Assembly: GCF_027579695.1 (NCBI RefSeq)
Contig: NC_083579.1
Span: 67,466,871 to 67,530,870 of the forward strand
Direction of reading: 5' to 3'
DNA: 64,000 nt
Source of the DNA: Neoarius graeffei
Taxonomy: Eukaryota; Chordata; Actinopteri; Siluriformes; Ariidae
Position numbers and translations under genes: made by a program. A model generated the notes under the pieces. It was not told where the DNA came from. It did no database searches and worked only from the letters and a program-made list of their open reading frames with translations. Below are positions 10,099 through 20,664 of the stretch, one piece after another. How positions within the stretch are numbered: position 1 is the first letter of the stretch; each line of letters begins with the position of its first letter.

Positions 10099-12241
10099 AT
10101 GATCCTTAGCAAAGCTGGTGTGGAGTCTGTGTCACACTGCAGTTCTGCATCTCCTGTCGGGAAGCTGATGGAGACCACACAGGTAGGCAACATCACTAAA
10201 CATCACAGTATAATAATGATGTCGAGTCAAATGACAATCCTTCTGTGCAAACAGTGGAATAACAATCCTGTCTGTGTGCTATATTTCCATAAGCTTAATG
10301 TGAAATTATTATAAAGTTCTTAATTAAAAAATAGAATGAAATCTGACTGGCAGCATATTTTAGATTTGTTGTTGTTTATGAATTTAAAACCAATTTATAT
10401 AGAAGCAGCATCTAATCATGTGGTTAATTAACTGCCTGCGTTTTCTATATTAAGATCAGATCAGATCAGATAAGATGTGTATCTAATTGTTATTATGTAA
10501 GATTGTCTTAAACATCGTTGTTGTCGTGCTTCAGTGTTGAAGTGGCTCTGCAGCGGTTCTCTCTGTGTGGAGACTCCGCAGCAGCTCTGCGTCACCGCTG
10601 ACGTCAGCGACAATGGAAAAGTCAAATATTGATCAGGGAGACTATTTTTGGACACCAGGCAACTTCAAGAAAGACTCCTGCTTAGATGCAACAGCGTCAT
10701 GCCTAGGCTCATTCATAGAAAGTGTGTTTATGATGAAAGATCTTCATGCAATAACTTCAATAAAGCAAAAGAAAGAAAGTATCTATTTTATGATGCAGTG
10801 TAGCTATGATTAATTAGTAGCTGCATTGCTACACTGAATGCAGGGCCCGGGGCCGGACCTTGAGGCACCTGCGGCTCCGTTTGTCCCCACAGTAACTGCG
10901 ATCTCCACCAGTCCAGATTTGCAGTGGATGGTGCAGCCGACCATCATCACATCTGTCTCTCCGTCTGCGACCAGACCTGAACCCGGAGAGCCAGCGGCCA
11001 AGAAGAGTGGGGCCAAAGCGAAGAACACCTCCAGGAAGGGAAAAGTCGAGCAGGTAGGTGACTCACGTTGACTGTTATTATACAGCCCGCTTTGAGTCAG
11101 ACGTAATCAGGAGTTGATATAAACTACACTCCCTGAGAGCTGCGCCATGGCATGATGCCATCTTCACATGGCACATCCACTTCACAGTGTGTCTACAACA
11201 ACAACCTAAGCTATTTATAGTCGCAGTGCGGAGAGAGATGAATTTCTTCCTGAAGGTGTATTGCCATGGGAAGATCTTATAGCTGAAATGGGTTAGATCC
11301 ATCATGATAATCGCTTCCCATCTGTCTTTTTCCCGCCGAGCAGCTCACGCCAGAAGAGGAGGAGAAGAAGAGAATAAGGAGAGAGAGAAATAAAATGGCT
11401 GCAGCAAAGTGCAGGAACAGACGGAGAGAGCTCACAGACACCTTGCAGGCTGTAAGCTGAAATGCCAATGCATTGAAAATCAAAATTTAAAATGGTACCA
11501 CGTTCAGTAAGCCTTGTTATTATTATGATTATTATTTTTTTTTTTAAAAACCCACCTCATTTCTTATAGGAAACAGACAAGCTGGAAGAAGACAAAGCAG
11601 CTTTGCAGGCAGAAATAGCAAACCTTCTAAAAGAAAAAGAGAGACTTGAGTATATTCTTGCTGCGCACAAGCCTATATGCCAGCTGCCTGAAGAGCTGGA
11701 AAGCATTTTCCCAGAGTCGCCACAGCCTCTTCCTTCTTCAGAGATATCTGGCCAACTTCCAGAGGATGGTGCGCAGGACACCCCTTCTCTGCAAGACTTG
11801 GAGACTCCTTCTGTTCCACCCACAGCTATCTCAGGCAACTCTAATATCCTGCTGTGCTCCAGCGCAGAGGTCAGTTTGTGCGACCTTGAGCCGTCACTGG
11901 ATGTCAAAGAGGAGCTGCTGGAAAATATCCTTGGCAGTGTGGATGAGGACAGGATCTCTTTGGAAAAAGCACGCTCAGTCCCTGACATCGACCTCAACGG
12001 TTCTCTAGGCTTCACAGACTGGGAAACCCTGTACAAGTCTGTGGCCAATGATCTGGAGCCCTTAAGCACCCCTGTGGTGAGTGCCTCCACCCCGACATGC
12101 AGCAATTACCTGTCCATCTTTACGTTTGCTTGTCCTGAGCTGGACTCTCTGACTGAGGAACTGGATGGCTGCAAAGGTGGGGTATCCAAATCTGACACCA
12201 GTGTGGATCTTCTAAACTCTCCTACACTCCTGGCATTATAA
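10099..12241 (+). CDS. fos: c-Fos, AP-1 bZIP transcription factor, four coding exons
   Basis: Exons: 10099-10182, 10844-11053, 11344-11451, 11570-12241; all introns have GT-AG ends and phase 0. The 357-residue product compares with 380 in human FOS. Landmarks: HCSSASPVG in exon 1 (human RCSSASPAG); [20 protein letters not shown] in exon 2; basic region [19 protein letters not shown] at residues 108-126; zipper leucines 132, 139, 146, 153, 160, then His167 as in c-Fos. The C-terminus keeps [19 protein letters not shown] and the family ending SSPTLLAL-like NSPTLLAL. Fos dimerises with Jun in the nucleus and binds TGACTCA sites. The start is the Met just before the conserved CSSASP block; exon 1 encodes only 28 residues against about 47 in human. 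Which teleost duplicate (fosaa or fosab) is not resolved. Upstream CArG and intronic CRE sites fit immediate-early control. Confidence 0.96.
10596..10609. promoter_or_regulatory. palindromic CRE in fos intron 1
   Basis: CGCTGACGTCAGCG is a perfect 14-bp palindrome with the full CREB/ATF core TGACGTCA at 10599-10606. It sits in intron 1, in a locally GC-rich stretch. Mammalian FOS also has intron 1 control; here autoregulation or CREB control is an inference. Confidence 0.65.
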
Positions 12242-12530
12242 ACATATATCCAGTGGAAAGGAGGGTTTCACAGTCTCAATTACTAGATATCACTGTGTTG
12301 TGATATCTGAGAAGAGTGGTATTGGTGTGAAGCCAGCGGCATCCACAGGATGTGTAATGCGACCAAGAAAGTCTTGGTTTACCCTCTTCCAGATACTCTT
12401 GATGTAGCTAAGAGCATGAAAAAAAAATCTATGACATCCTATCCTATGGACACTTATGAACTCTGTCCTGATTCAAAAAGCATGCGCAAAGATCTATTAT
12501 TGAATAATATATAAATAAATGAATGAATGA

Positions 12531-12585
<55 letters not shown>

Positions 12586-12957
12586 AGAGTTTTATATCTG
12601 TTTTATCTTCTGTGAGGTCTTCTGTAAGCTATATTGTGCACTGTTCGCTGTGCAGTTTTGTGTTTTTGATGGCAATAGTTTATCATTGTTGTGCTTTAGT
12701 ATATATTCTTGACAGTTCTTACATACCTCAGTGTCATCATGCAGTCTTGTGTTATGACATCATTAATAATGTTTAGAGTTTTCCATGAAAACATCCAGTG
12801 GTATATCAATCGAAATGTATTTTATGATACTTTATTTTTCTACCTTATAAATTTTTTGACGTGTGCATCAGATGAAAAGAGTTAAATGAGCACTGATTTC
12901 TTATGAATTAATAATCACATTAAATATTCATGCAGTGTGGGATTGGTTTAATTTCTA
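12242..12957 (+). other. fos 3' untranslated region and flank
   Basis: Follows the fos stop codon. AATAAA words occur near 12511 and 12530, just before an (AT)n tract. No ATTTA pentamer cluster of the mammalian c-fos type is evident. The polyadenylation site is not certain. Confidence 0.55.
12535..12582. repeat. (AT)n microsatellite
   Basis: Uninterrupted AT dinucleotides in the fos 3' region. Confidence 0.95.
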
Positions 12958-13165
12958 TTCATCTCAGCGTTCCATGTTCTCCCTGTATTTGCGTAGGTTA
13001 ACTCTGGGTTCTCTGGTTTCCTCATATTTCCACCTATACCCATAGGTGGCTCAATTATGTAAATGTACCCGTTGTTCCTGGACACGACTCCTATAAATTC
13101 TCCACCTCAACTCCTGACCAGGATAAAGAGCCTAATGAAGTTGAAACAAATGAAGACATGTTTAA
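12958..13165 (+). mobile_element. decayed SINE, second tail type
   Basis: Starts in the GTTCTCCCTGT block, then shows CTGGTTTCCTC and ends with CTGACCAGGATAAAG. The order matches the SINE type at 650-960, in the opposite orientation. Strongly diverged, hence old. Confidence 0.45.
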
Positions 13166-13309
13166 TTATTTGCAATTAATGTTAATAATGTGTGTTTAGC
13201 ATTAATTTAGCTGTAACAACTCTCCTGAGGGCTATGTTCCGAGTAAACATAATGCCAGTAATGTAATGAGACATCAGTAGTGGTATCATGTCAAGTGGTG
13301 TATCTCATC

Positions 13310-13660
13310 CGGGTGGCATGGTGGTGTAGTGGTTAGTGCTGTTGCCTCACAGCAAGAAGGTTCTGGGTTTGAGCACAGTGACCGATGGGGGCTTTTCTGT
13401 GTGGGGTTTGCATGTTCTCCCTGTGTCTGTGTGGGTTTCCTCCAGGTGCTCCGGTTTCCCCCACAGTCCAAAGACATGCGGTTAGGTTAACTGTCTACTT
13501 TAAATTATCCATAGCTGTGAATGGTTGTTTCCCAAGCCCAGAAATGGGAGGGTTGTGGCAGGAAGGGCATCTGGCATAAAACTATACTCCATTTAATATG
13601 ACATGCGGATCAATAGAATCCACATGAACCCTAACCTGGCAACAGTGCTGGACAAGGGAG
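13310..13660 (+). mobile_element. tRNA-headed SINE with a different tail
   Basis: The head and first body block match the abundant SINE (GTAGTGGTTAGTGCTG, CCACAGTCCAAAGACATG). The 3' part is different, with GGAGGGTTGTGGCAGGAAG and a GGACAAGGGAG-like ending. It shows a shared head joined to another tail. Confidence 0.7.
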
Positions 13661-13728
13661 AAGAAGACGATGATGGTGTGGGTGGGTGGATTTAATTCAT
13701 TTATTAGATGAAAACAAATGTTTAGAAC

Positions 13729-13938
13729 TGGTGACACGGTGGTGTAGTGGTTAGCACTTTCGCCTCATAGCAAGAAGGTTCTGGGTTTGAGCCCAGTGGC
13801 TGACGTGGGCCTTTCTGTGTGGACTTTATCCAGGGTGTACCCTGTCTCTCACCCACAGTCAGCTGGAATAGGCTCTAGCTTGCCTGTGACCCTGTAGAAC
13901 AGGATAAGCGGCTACAGATAATGGATGGATGGATGGAT
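13729..13938 (+). mobile_element. SINE, internally deleted, unit 1 of a head-to-tail row
   Basis: Has the tRNA-like head and B box, then jumps from the GTGTGGACTTT block straight to TCCAGGGTGTACCC, losing about 170 bp, and ends in (GGAT)n. The next SINE begins at once. Confidence 0.85.
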
Positions 13939-14318
13939 GCACACAGTAGTGTAGTGGTTAGCACTGTCACCTCACAGCAAGAAGGTTCTGGGTTTGAGCC
14001 CAGTGGCTGACATGGGCCTTTCTGTGTGGACTTTGCATGTTCTCCCCGTGTCTACATGGGTTTTCTCCGGGTGCTCCGGTTTCCCCCACAGTCCAAAGAC
14101 ATGCAGGTTAGGTTAACTGGTGGCTCTAAATTAACCGTAGTTGTGAATGTGAGTGTGAATGGTTGTTTGTCTCTATGTGTCAGCCCTGCGATAACCTGGT
14201 GACTTGTCCAGGGTGTACCCCACCTCTTGCTGATAGTCAGCTGGGATAGGCTCCAGCTTGCCTGTAGAACAGGATAAGCGGCTACAGATAATGGATGGAT
14301 GGATGGATGGATGGATGG
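13939..14318 (+). mobile_element. SINE, full length, unit 2 of the row
   Basis: The head begins in the GGAT tail of the previous unit (CACACAGTAGTGTAGTGG). The body is complete and ends in a longer (GGAT)n run. Confidence 0.9.
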
Positions 14319-14470
14319 ACACAGTGGTGTAGCGGTTAGCACTGTTGCCTCACAGCAAGTGAGTTTGCATGCTCTCCCTGTGTGAATGGTTGCCTCTATG
14401 TGTCAGCTCTATGTGTGATGATCTGGTGACTTGTCCAGGGTGTAGCTCCAGCTTGCCTGTACAGGATGTT
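14319..14470 (+). mobile_element. SINE, heavily deleted, unit 3 of the row
   Basis: Again starts directly in the GGAT run. Only the head, a short middle and part of the 3' region remain. Confidence 0.8.
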
Positions 14471-14491
14471 TAGAACCTTATACAGTAGGCA

Positions 14492-14672
14492 ATATCCATC
14501 CATCCATCCATCCATCCATCCATTATCTGTAGCCGCTTATCCTGTCCTACAGGGTCACAGGCAAGCTGACTATGAGTGAGAGGCGAGGTACACCCTGGAC
14601 AAGTCGCCAGGTCATGGGGAAAACATCCACACAGAAAGGCTGGGCTCGAACCCAGGACCTTCTTGTGGCAAT
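14492..14672 (-). mobile_element. SINE, internally deleted, opposite orientation
   Basis: Begins with the complement of the GGAT tail ((ATCC)n) and reaches a partial B box. About half the body is missing. Confidence 0.8.
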
Positions 14673-14707
14673 ATGTTGAATAAAATAAAATATCAACTAG
14701 CCTAGGG

Positions 14708-15081
14708 CGGCACGGTGGTGTAGTGGTTAGCGCTGTCGCCTCACAGCAAGAAGGTCCTGGGTTCGAGCCCCGGGGCCGGCGAGGGCCTCTCTGTGTGGAG
14801 TTTGCATGTTCTCCCCGTGTCCGCGTGGGTTTCCTCCGGGTGCTCCGGTTTCCCCCACAGTCCAAAGACATGCAGGTTAGGTTAACTGGTGACTCTAAAT
14901 TGACCGTAGGTGTGAATGTGAGTGTGAATGGTTGTCTGTGTCTATGTGTCAGCCCTGTGATGACCTGGCGACTTGTCCAGGGTGTACCCCGCCTTTCGCC
15001 CATAGTCAGCTGGGATAGGCTCCAGCTTGCCTGCGACCCTGTAGAAGGATAAAGCGGCTAGAGATAATGAGATGAGATGAG
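14708..15081 (+). mobile_element. SINE, full length, GATGA tail
   Basis: A young-looking copy with a 16-bp duplication, ATCAACTAGCCTAGGG, at 14692-14707 and 15082-15097. Tail AGAGATAATGAGATGAG. Confidence 0.95.
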
Positions 15082-15195
15082 ATCAACTAGCCTAGGGTTT
15101 AACTAGAATGCCTTGTATTGTCAGTTGTGCTAAGATTACAGGTTTGATTGGTGAAATGTGCCTTTCCATGTGGCTTTAGTGTCTGGATAGCTTAT

Positions 15196-16099
15196 ACACT
15201 ACCGTTCAAAAGTTTGGGGTCACCCAGACAATTTTGTGTTTTCCATGAAAAGTCACACTTTTATTTACCACCATAAGTTGTAAAATGAATAGAAAATATA
15301 GTCAAGACATTTTTCTGGCCATTTTGAGCATTTAATCGACCCCACAAATGTGATGCTCCAGAAACTCAATCTGCTCAAAGGAAGGTCAGTTTTATAGCTT
15401 GGCGGCACGGTGGTGTAGTGGTTAGCGCTGTCGCCTCACAGCAAGAAGGTCCGGGTTCGAGCCCCGTGGCCGGCGAGGGCCTTTCTGTGCGGAGTTTGCA
15501 TGTTCTCCCCGTGTCCGCGTGGGTTTCCTCCGGGTGCTCCGGTTTCCCCCCACAGTCCAAAGACATGCAGGTTAGGTTAACTGGTGACTCTAAATTGACC
15601 GTAGGTGTGAATGTGAGTGTGAATGGTTGTCTGTGTCTATGTGTCAGCCCTGTGATGACCTGGCGACTTGTCCAGGGTGTACCCCGCCTTTCGCCCGTAG
15701 TCAGCTGGGATAGGCTCCAGCTTGCCTGCGACCCTGTAGAAGGATAAAGCGGCTAGAGATGATGAGATGAGATGAGATGAGTTTTATAGCTTCTCTAAAG
15801 AGCTCAACTGTTTTCAGCTGTGCTAACATGATTGTACAAGGGTTTTCTAATCATCCATTAGCCTTCTGAGGCAATGAGCAAACACATTGTACCATTAGAA
15901 CACTGGAGTGCTGGAAATGGGCCTCTATACACCTATGGAGATATTGCACCAAAAACCAGACATTTGCAGCTAGAATAGTCATTTACCACATTAGCAATGT
16001 ATAGAGTGGATTTCTGATTAGTTTAAAGTGATCTTCATTGAAAAGAACAGTGCTTTTCTTTCAAAAATAAGGACATTTCAAAGTGACCCCAAACTTTAT
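15196..16099 (-). mobile_element. Tc1-type MITE (copy 1) interrupted by a SINE
   Basis: Begins after TATA with CACTACCGTTCAAAAGTTTG and ends in the complementary GACCCCAAACTTT, slightly truncated. Without the SINE it is about 510 bp and has no coding capacity. Copies 2 and 3 (48201-48729 and 60806-61326) lie in the opposite orientation and are intact. Confidence 0.9.
15401..15779 (+). mobile_element. SINE, full length, inside the MITE
   Basis: The 13-bp duplication AGTTTTATAGCTT at 15388-15400 and 15780-15792 shows that it inserted into the MITE. GATGA tail. Confidence 0.95.
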
Positions 16100-16239
16100 A
16101 TATATATAGTTTTAATTTTTTTTAGATGAGCTCTTCTCCGGCTGTTCAGGGTTTAGTGGGTTGTTTGTTTTCTGGTATCTAAGGGGTGGAGTGAACAGGA
16201 CTTCCCTCACTCACTTCACTTCTCCCCTTCTCTCTGCCC

Positions 16240-16459
16240 CCTGCTTCTTTTTGGTGCAGGACAGTTTTTTTTTTTTTTTTCCTGCATCCCTGCTTACGTC
16301 TGGCTGCCGGAGCACACAGAGTTCCGCATTCCCGAGTCCTCCCAGCCAGGGATCAGTATCTAAACGTGCTGATGCAACGCTTTCCCTTGTTCAAAATCTA
16401 CTCCAGACCCCCAGCTGACCTGAAGAAGGCACACCAAGGGAACGCGGGATCAAAGTCAG
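16240..16459 (+). other. candidate untranslated first exon (possibly jdp2)
   Basis: A low-repeat, GC-richer block ends in a strong donor, CAAAGTCAG then GTAAGCCG at 16460. It is followed by purine-rich, less repetitive sequence. No long frame with a recognisable product is present. jdp2 needs a 5' untranslated exon (its first coding exon has an acceptor 23 bp before the ATG), and this is the best donor of that kind upstream. The link is inference; it could belong to an unknown transcript. Confidence 0.35.
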
Positions 16460-17200
16460 GTAAGCCGCAAAGTTTAGGAACTTTAACAGGAAGGAGCAGG
16501 AGGAGGAGGTGGAGGAGGAGGATTGGGGTTTTGCACGGCGCCACGCTCGCACAGCTCTTTCTTATTCATTTATTTGTGTCGGGGGGGAAAAAACACACAA
16601 ACATTTCCGTCATTTTGTGCAATCTTGTGTTTTTTTTTAATTTATAATAGTGCAAAAAAAAAAGTGTGCATTCACACATGTCTTTATTCGTTTTTGTTGT
16701 ATTGTGTGGCGCTGTAGCGCATTTATGCAAATTCTCCTGAGCACATCTTTACTAATTACACACCACCATGCCTTTGAGTTGATCTGGATTTTTCTGGCTC
16801 TTGCTGAAGATCTGTGGAGCGAACATCCTGAATAATCGCTACATAAAGCGGAAATGCTCGTGACATTGAGAATTAAAATGTTTCCACTCGGCTCGTGCTG
16901 GTTACTTTTCTCCTGTTATGTAAGACACACTACATGTTTTACTGACGACCCACTTCCGCTTTGAGACTGACTCATAACACAGGGCGTTACTCTGGACCTT
17001 AAAGTAAATCCAGGCTGTTTATTATATACGTTGCATCTTGAATATCTGTGTTTTTAACATGTCGAGAATAATAACTCTGTCCTGTAATCCATGGAGACGC
17101 TTTGTTCATGCTGGAAACAAAACAAAACCACCCCAAGCTTGAATTTATTCTGCAATAAACAATGTCCATTTGTTTTTTCTGCATAATATCTAAAGTCTTT
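16460..17200. other. no gene recognised
   Basis: Low-repeat sequence after the candidate exon, including a (GGA)n patch near 16496-16525 and T/A runs. It may be regulatory sequence of the neighbouring promoter; nothing more specific can be supported. Confidence 0.35.
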
Positions 17201-17271
17201 CAGGTGAATTCAAATACCTGGGGTCAGCCGTGCAGGAAAATGGGGGGGGGACTGCGATGGTGAGGTAAGAA

Positions 17272-17908
17272 TATGGGGTGCCAAGTGTCACCGGGCCCAT
17301 TTCGTCATCACAAAATGCATGTCGTTGGACGAAATGCATTTCGTCCATCACGAAATGCATTTCGTCCCACAAAATGCATTTCGTCTATCACAGAATGCAT
17401 TTTGTCATCACAAAATGCATTTCGTTGGACGAAATGCATTTTGTCCATCACGAAATGAATTTCGTCCATCACGAAATGCATTTCGTCTACAGAATGCAGT
17501 ATGGTAGATCACAGAATGCATTTCGTCCATCACAGAATGCATTTCGTCCGACGAAATGCATTTTGTGATGACGAAATGCATTCTGTGATGGACAAAATGA
17601 ATTTCGTCCATCACGAAATGCATTTCGTCCATCACAGAATGCATTTCGTCTGACGAAATGCGTTTTGTGATGATGAAATGCATTCTGTGATGGACGAAAT
17701 GCATTTCGTGATCTACCATACTGCATTCTGTAGACAAAATGCATTTCGTGATGGACAAAATGCATTTTGTCCATCACAGAATGCATTTTGTCATCACAAA
17801 ATGCATTTCGTCGGACGAAATGCATTCCGTGATGGACGAAATGCATTCCGTGATGGACGAAATGCATTTTGTCCATGAAATGGGCCCGGTGACACTTGGC
17901 ACCCCATA
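17272..17908. mobile_element. foldback element made of palindromic ATGCAT units
   Basis: Inverted ends TATGGGGTGCCAAGTGTCAC / GTGACACTTGGCACCCCATA are flanked by a 6-bp duplication TAAGAA (17266-17271 and 17909-17914). The interior is about two dozen imperfect repeats of GAAATGCATTTCGTC with spacers such as CATCACA and GGAC, arranged so that the two halves can pair. No coding sequence; the open frames in it come from the repeat itself. It sits inside a LINE. Confidence 0.9.
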
Positions 17909-18119
17909 TAAGAAAGACCTCAAATTGCAGGCAGGGTGGAGCGGTTAGAGAAGGATTTCGGGAGTCGTTTGTGATAGGAAAATCTCAGCAAAGGTAAGCT
18001 GTATAAGACAGTCGTGAGACCAGCTGTGATGTATGGATTGGAGACCGTACCCTTAACGAAGAAACAGGAGGTGGCAAAGTCGAGGAGGTTTGCGATGGGA
18101 GTGACGAGGTTGGAAGAAG

Positions 18120-18424
18120 AAGAAGAAACGTTTGTCACATGCACAGTGAAATTCATCCTCTGCATTTAACCCATCTTGAAGCAGTGAACACACACCCAGA
18201 GCAGTGGGCAGCCACACCAGAGCGCCCGGGGAGCAGTCAGGGGTTGCTCAAGGGCACCTCAGCCCAAGGCCAACCCACGTCATGTCTTTGGATTGTGGAG
18301 GAAACCCACACAGACACGGGGAGAACATGCAAACTCCACACAGAAAGGCCCTCGCTGGCTGCTGGGTTCGAACCCAGAACCTTCTTGTTGTGAGTCGACC
18401 GTGCTAACCACTACACCACCGTGG
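18120..18424 (-). mobile_element. tRNA-headed SINE, 'CCCTTGAG' tail type
   Basis: Head at the right (complement of GTGGTTAGCACGG). The 3' half differs from the abundant type: it runs through TGCCCTTGAGCAA and GCTCTGGGTGTGTG to GGGTTAAATGCAGAGG and TTTCACTGTGCATGTG. It interrupts the LINE. Two more copies: 32398-32720 and 40718-41115. Confidence 0.9.
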
Positions 18425-18690
18425 ACAGGATAAGGAGCAAGCACATCAGAGGGACCGCACATGTGGAGAGTTTGGGAATTAAGTTAAGAGAGATGAGATG
18501 GTATGGGTGAATCCTGAGAAGAGATGCAGAGCATGTTGGAAGGAGAATGTTGAGGATAGAGCTGCCAGGTGCATGAAAACAAGGAGGATGTGGACATGAA
18601 AGTGGTAGAGAAGGATGCGGAAGACGAAAGATCTGCTGTGGTGACCCCTAATCGGGAGCAGCCAAAAGAAGATCCAAAGTCTTTCAGAGA

Positions 18691-19260
18691 ATAAAGAATA
18701 GTAGTTAAAAGGAAGTTTCGGTAAAGCCTCATGTCCTCTTTGAACATCATTCCATTGACATTTCGTCCCACTTTGTTTTTTGTTTGTTTGTTACAATAAC
18801 CTCCACTCTTCTGGGAAGGCTCTCCACTAGGTTTTGCAGAGCAGCTGAGGGATTTGTGTCCATTCGGCATTAGTAAGCTCAGGGACTGCTGACTGATGAA
18901 GTTTGGGGTGTCGTCGGTGTTCCAGTTCAACCCGAACGAAGGTGTTCATTAGAATTGAGGTCAGGGCTCTGTGCAAGACACTCGAGTTCTTCCACTCCAA
19001 CCATGTCAGATTATGTCTTCATGGAGCTCGTTTTGTGCACAGGAACATTGTCATGCTGGAACAGATTTGGGACTCGGTTCCAACGAAGAAAACTTGTAAT
19101 GCGAGACGTTCTAGAGAATTATGCGCTTCCAACTTTATGGTAACAGTTTAGTAAAAAAAAGTCCCACGTATTTGTATGATAGTCAGGTGTCCACATGTGC
19201 GTAATTTATGCTGTTTGTTTATTAAAGGAACAATCAATACCGAAGCACTTTTTTTATTTA
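18691..19260. mobile_element. decayed DNA-transposon-like repeat
   Basis: Contains ACATTGTCATGCTGGAACAG, TTATGCGCTTCCAACTTTATGG and GTCAGGTGTCCACATG. I recall these words from a widespread fish repeat with Tc1-like ends. No reading frame survives. Family assignment is uncertain. Confidence 0.4.
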
Positions 19261-19281
19261 AAAAATATTGATATTGAAATC

Positions 19282-19485
19282 AGGTCCTGGGTTCGAGCCC
19301 AGTGGTATCTGTAGGTGTGAATGTGAGTGTGAATGGTTGTTTGTCTCCGTGTCAGCCCTGCGGTGACCTGGCGACTTGTCCAGGGTGTACCCCACCTCTC
19401 ACCCATAGTCAGCTGGGATAGGCTCCAGCATGCCTGTGACCCTGTTGAACAGGATAAAGTGGCTACAGATAATGGATGGATGGAT
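19282..19485 (+). mobile_element. SINE, 5' truncated, GGAT tail
   Basis: Starts at the B box (GGTCCTGGGTTCGAGCCC), lacks the middle block and resumes at GTAGGTGTGAATG. AAAATATTGAT-like duplications flank it (near 19260 and 19489). Confidence 0.85.
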
Positions 19486-20105
19486 ATCAAAATATTGATT
19501 CTGGTGCTAATTTGCTGTATATTCATTATTTTGATATGTTAGCTGGTGCCGACCATGCTGATGTCACAGAGAAACATTGTAGTGCAGTTACACTGGAATT
19601 TAATAGGAGGGGGAAATTATCAACAATTTTAAACCATTTTCCAGTGATGTTTGTCATATTAATGAGAAATCCAGCGGAGAAGTAGTGGAGACAGGAAACA
19701 TTTGACTCAAATTTCCAGCATGCAGTGCTGCTTTAAGACACAGTGGTGCTGAATTACAGCAGAGACTTGGCTTGGCGACAATGGGGTTGATGGTGGTATT
19801 AACATGAAAGTTGAAGGTATGGAACCTGATCTATTTGAGCAGAGCGTACAGATGAAGATCTGAGAGAGCTGGACAGACTCCGGGACTAAAATGCTGCTGC
19901 GTTACTCTCTTTAAGTGAAGCTGAAGTGAGCGCTAAAGCTGAGGCCATAAGTTCACATGCACCTAGATTAACAACATTCGCGCTCAATGTTTCACCACTA
20001 CACACGTTTCATGTTACTGTACATTTCCTCTGCTAAGTCAGTTTTTCACTTTATTTCCATAAGAGGTCATTTTGAAATAATATCTAAGAGACAAATGTAT
20101 TTAAG
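19486..20105. other. no gene recognised
   Basis: No exon or named repeat could be supported. Confidence 0.4.
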
Positions 20106-20109
20106 GTTT

Positions 20110-20664
20110 TATTTGCTATGTCAGATTTTTAATGGGTCGAAAGTTTACATTCAGTTTGTTAGTATTTGGTGGCTTTTTTTTTTAATTGCTTAAACTTAAA
20201 TCAAAAGCTTGGTCACCTTCTAGAAGCATCTCACAATACTTTGCTAGAATTTTTGCTCATTCATCCTGACAGAACTGGTTTGTAACTTAGGTTTGTGGAC
20301 CATCCTAAGGTATGCTTAGGATGAGTGTCCTGCTGGGAGACCTTGACTTTCTGGCTGATGTCTTAAGGTGTCTTAAGTATTTCTTGATAATCCTCCTTCC
20401 TCATGATGCCAGTCCGTTTCCAGTAAAACAACCCCACAACGTGATGCTGCCATCTCCATGCTTCACAGCTGGAATGGTGTTCTTTGGATTAAAAGCCTCT
20501 CTGTTTTTTTCCCATACATAGCACTGATCATTATGGCCAAACAGAATTATTATTTTTTTGTTTCATTTACCCAGAGGTCACGCTTCCAAAAAGCTAGGCC
20601 TTTGTCCTGGTTATCACCTGCAAACTTCAGTCTGGCCTTTTTTTTTAATGCTGGTCTTGGAGCA
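20110..20664 (-). mobile_element. Tc1-like fragment of a third family
   Basis: Minus-strand words: GGTCGAAAGTTTACATTCAG near the left end, CTTCCTCATGATGCCAG, ACGTGATGCTGCCATCTCCA, and CATTATGGCCAAACAG. These match the middle of the Tc1 family common in salmonids and other fish. Internally deleted. Its right edge abuts a Tc1 fragment of another family in the opposite direction. Confidence 0.75.

Larger units (their letters stand above)
17201..18690 (+). mobile_element. RTE-type LINE 3' fragment, twice interrupted
   Basis: Coding pieces read KYLGSAVQENG (17208 on), then after a foldback insertion LQAGWSGWREGFRESFV, then YKTVVRPAVMYGLETVPLTK near 18000-18060. After a SINE insertion it continues with DRIRSKHIRGTAHVESLG-like sequence and ends around ATCTGCTGTGGTGACCCCTA and GGGAGCAGCCAAAAGAAG. 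These are the C-terminal reverse-transcriptase words of RTE-like LINEs. Several stops; inactive. Confidence 0.75.

Noticed and set aside
10565-10813. Alternative first exon of fos with SSSASP
   Set aside because: The resemblance to CSSASP is short; the frame stops before exon 2 and has no donor in the right phase, while 10099-10182 joins perfectly.
14470-15052. Proteins of 100-180 residues repeated across the window (MVSAVASQQEGPG..., MSLDCGGNRSTRRKP...)
   Set aside because: These are open frames of the SINE consensus on either strand; they recur at every copy.
17272-17908. CRISPR-like regular repeats
   Set aside because: Units are palindromic, touch each other in both orientations, lack unique spacers, and are bounded by inverted ends with a target duplication in a vertebrate genome; it is a foldback element.
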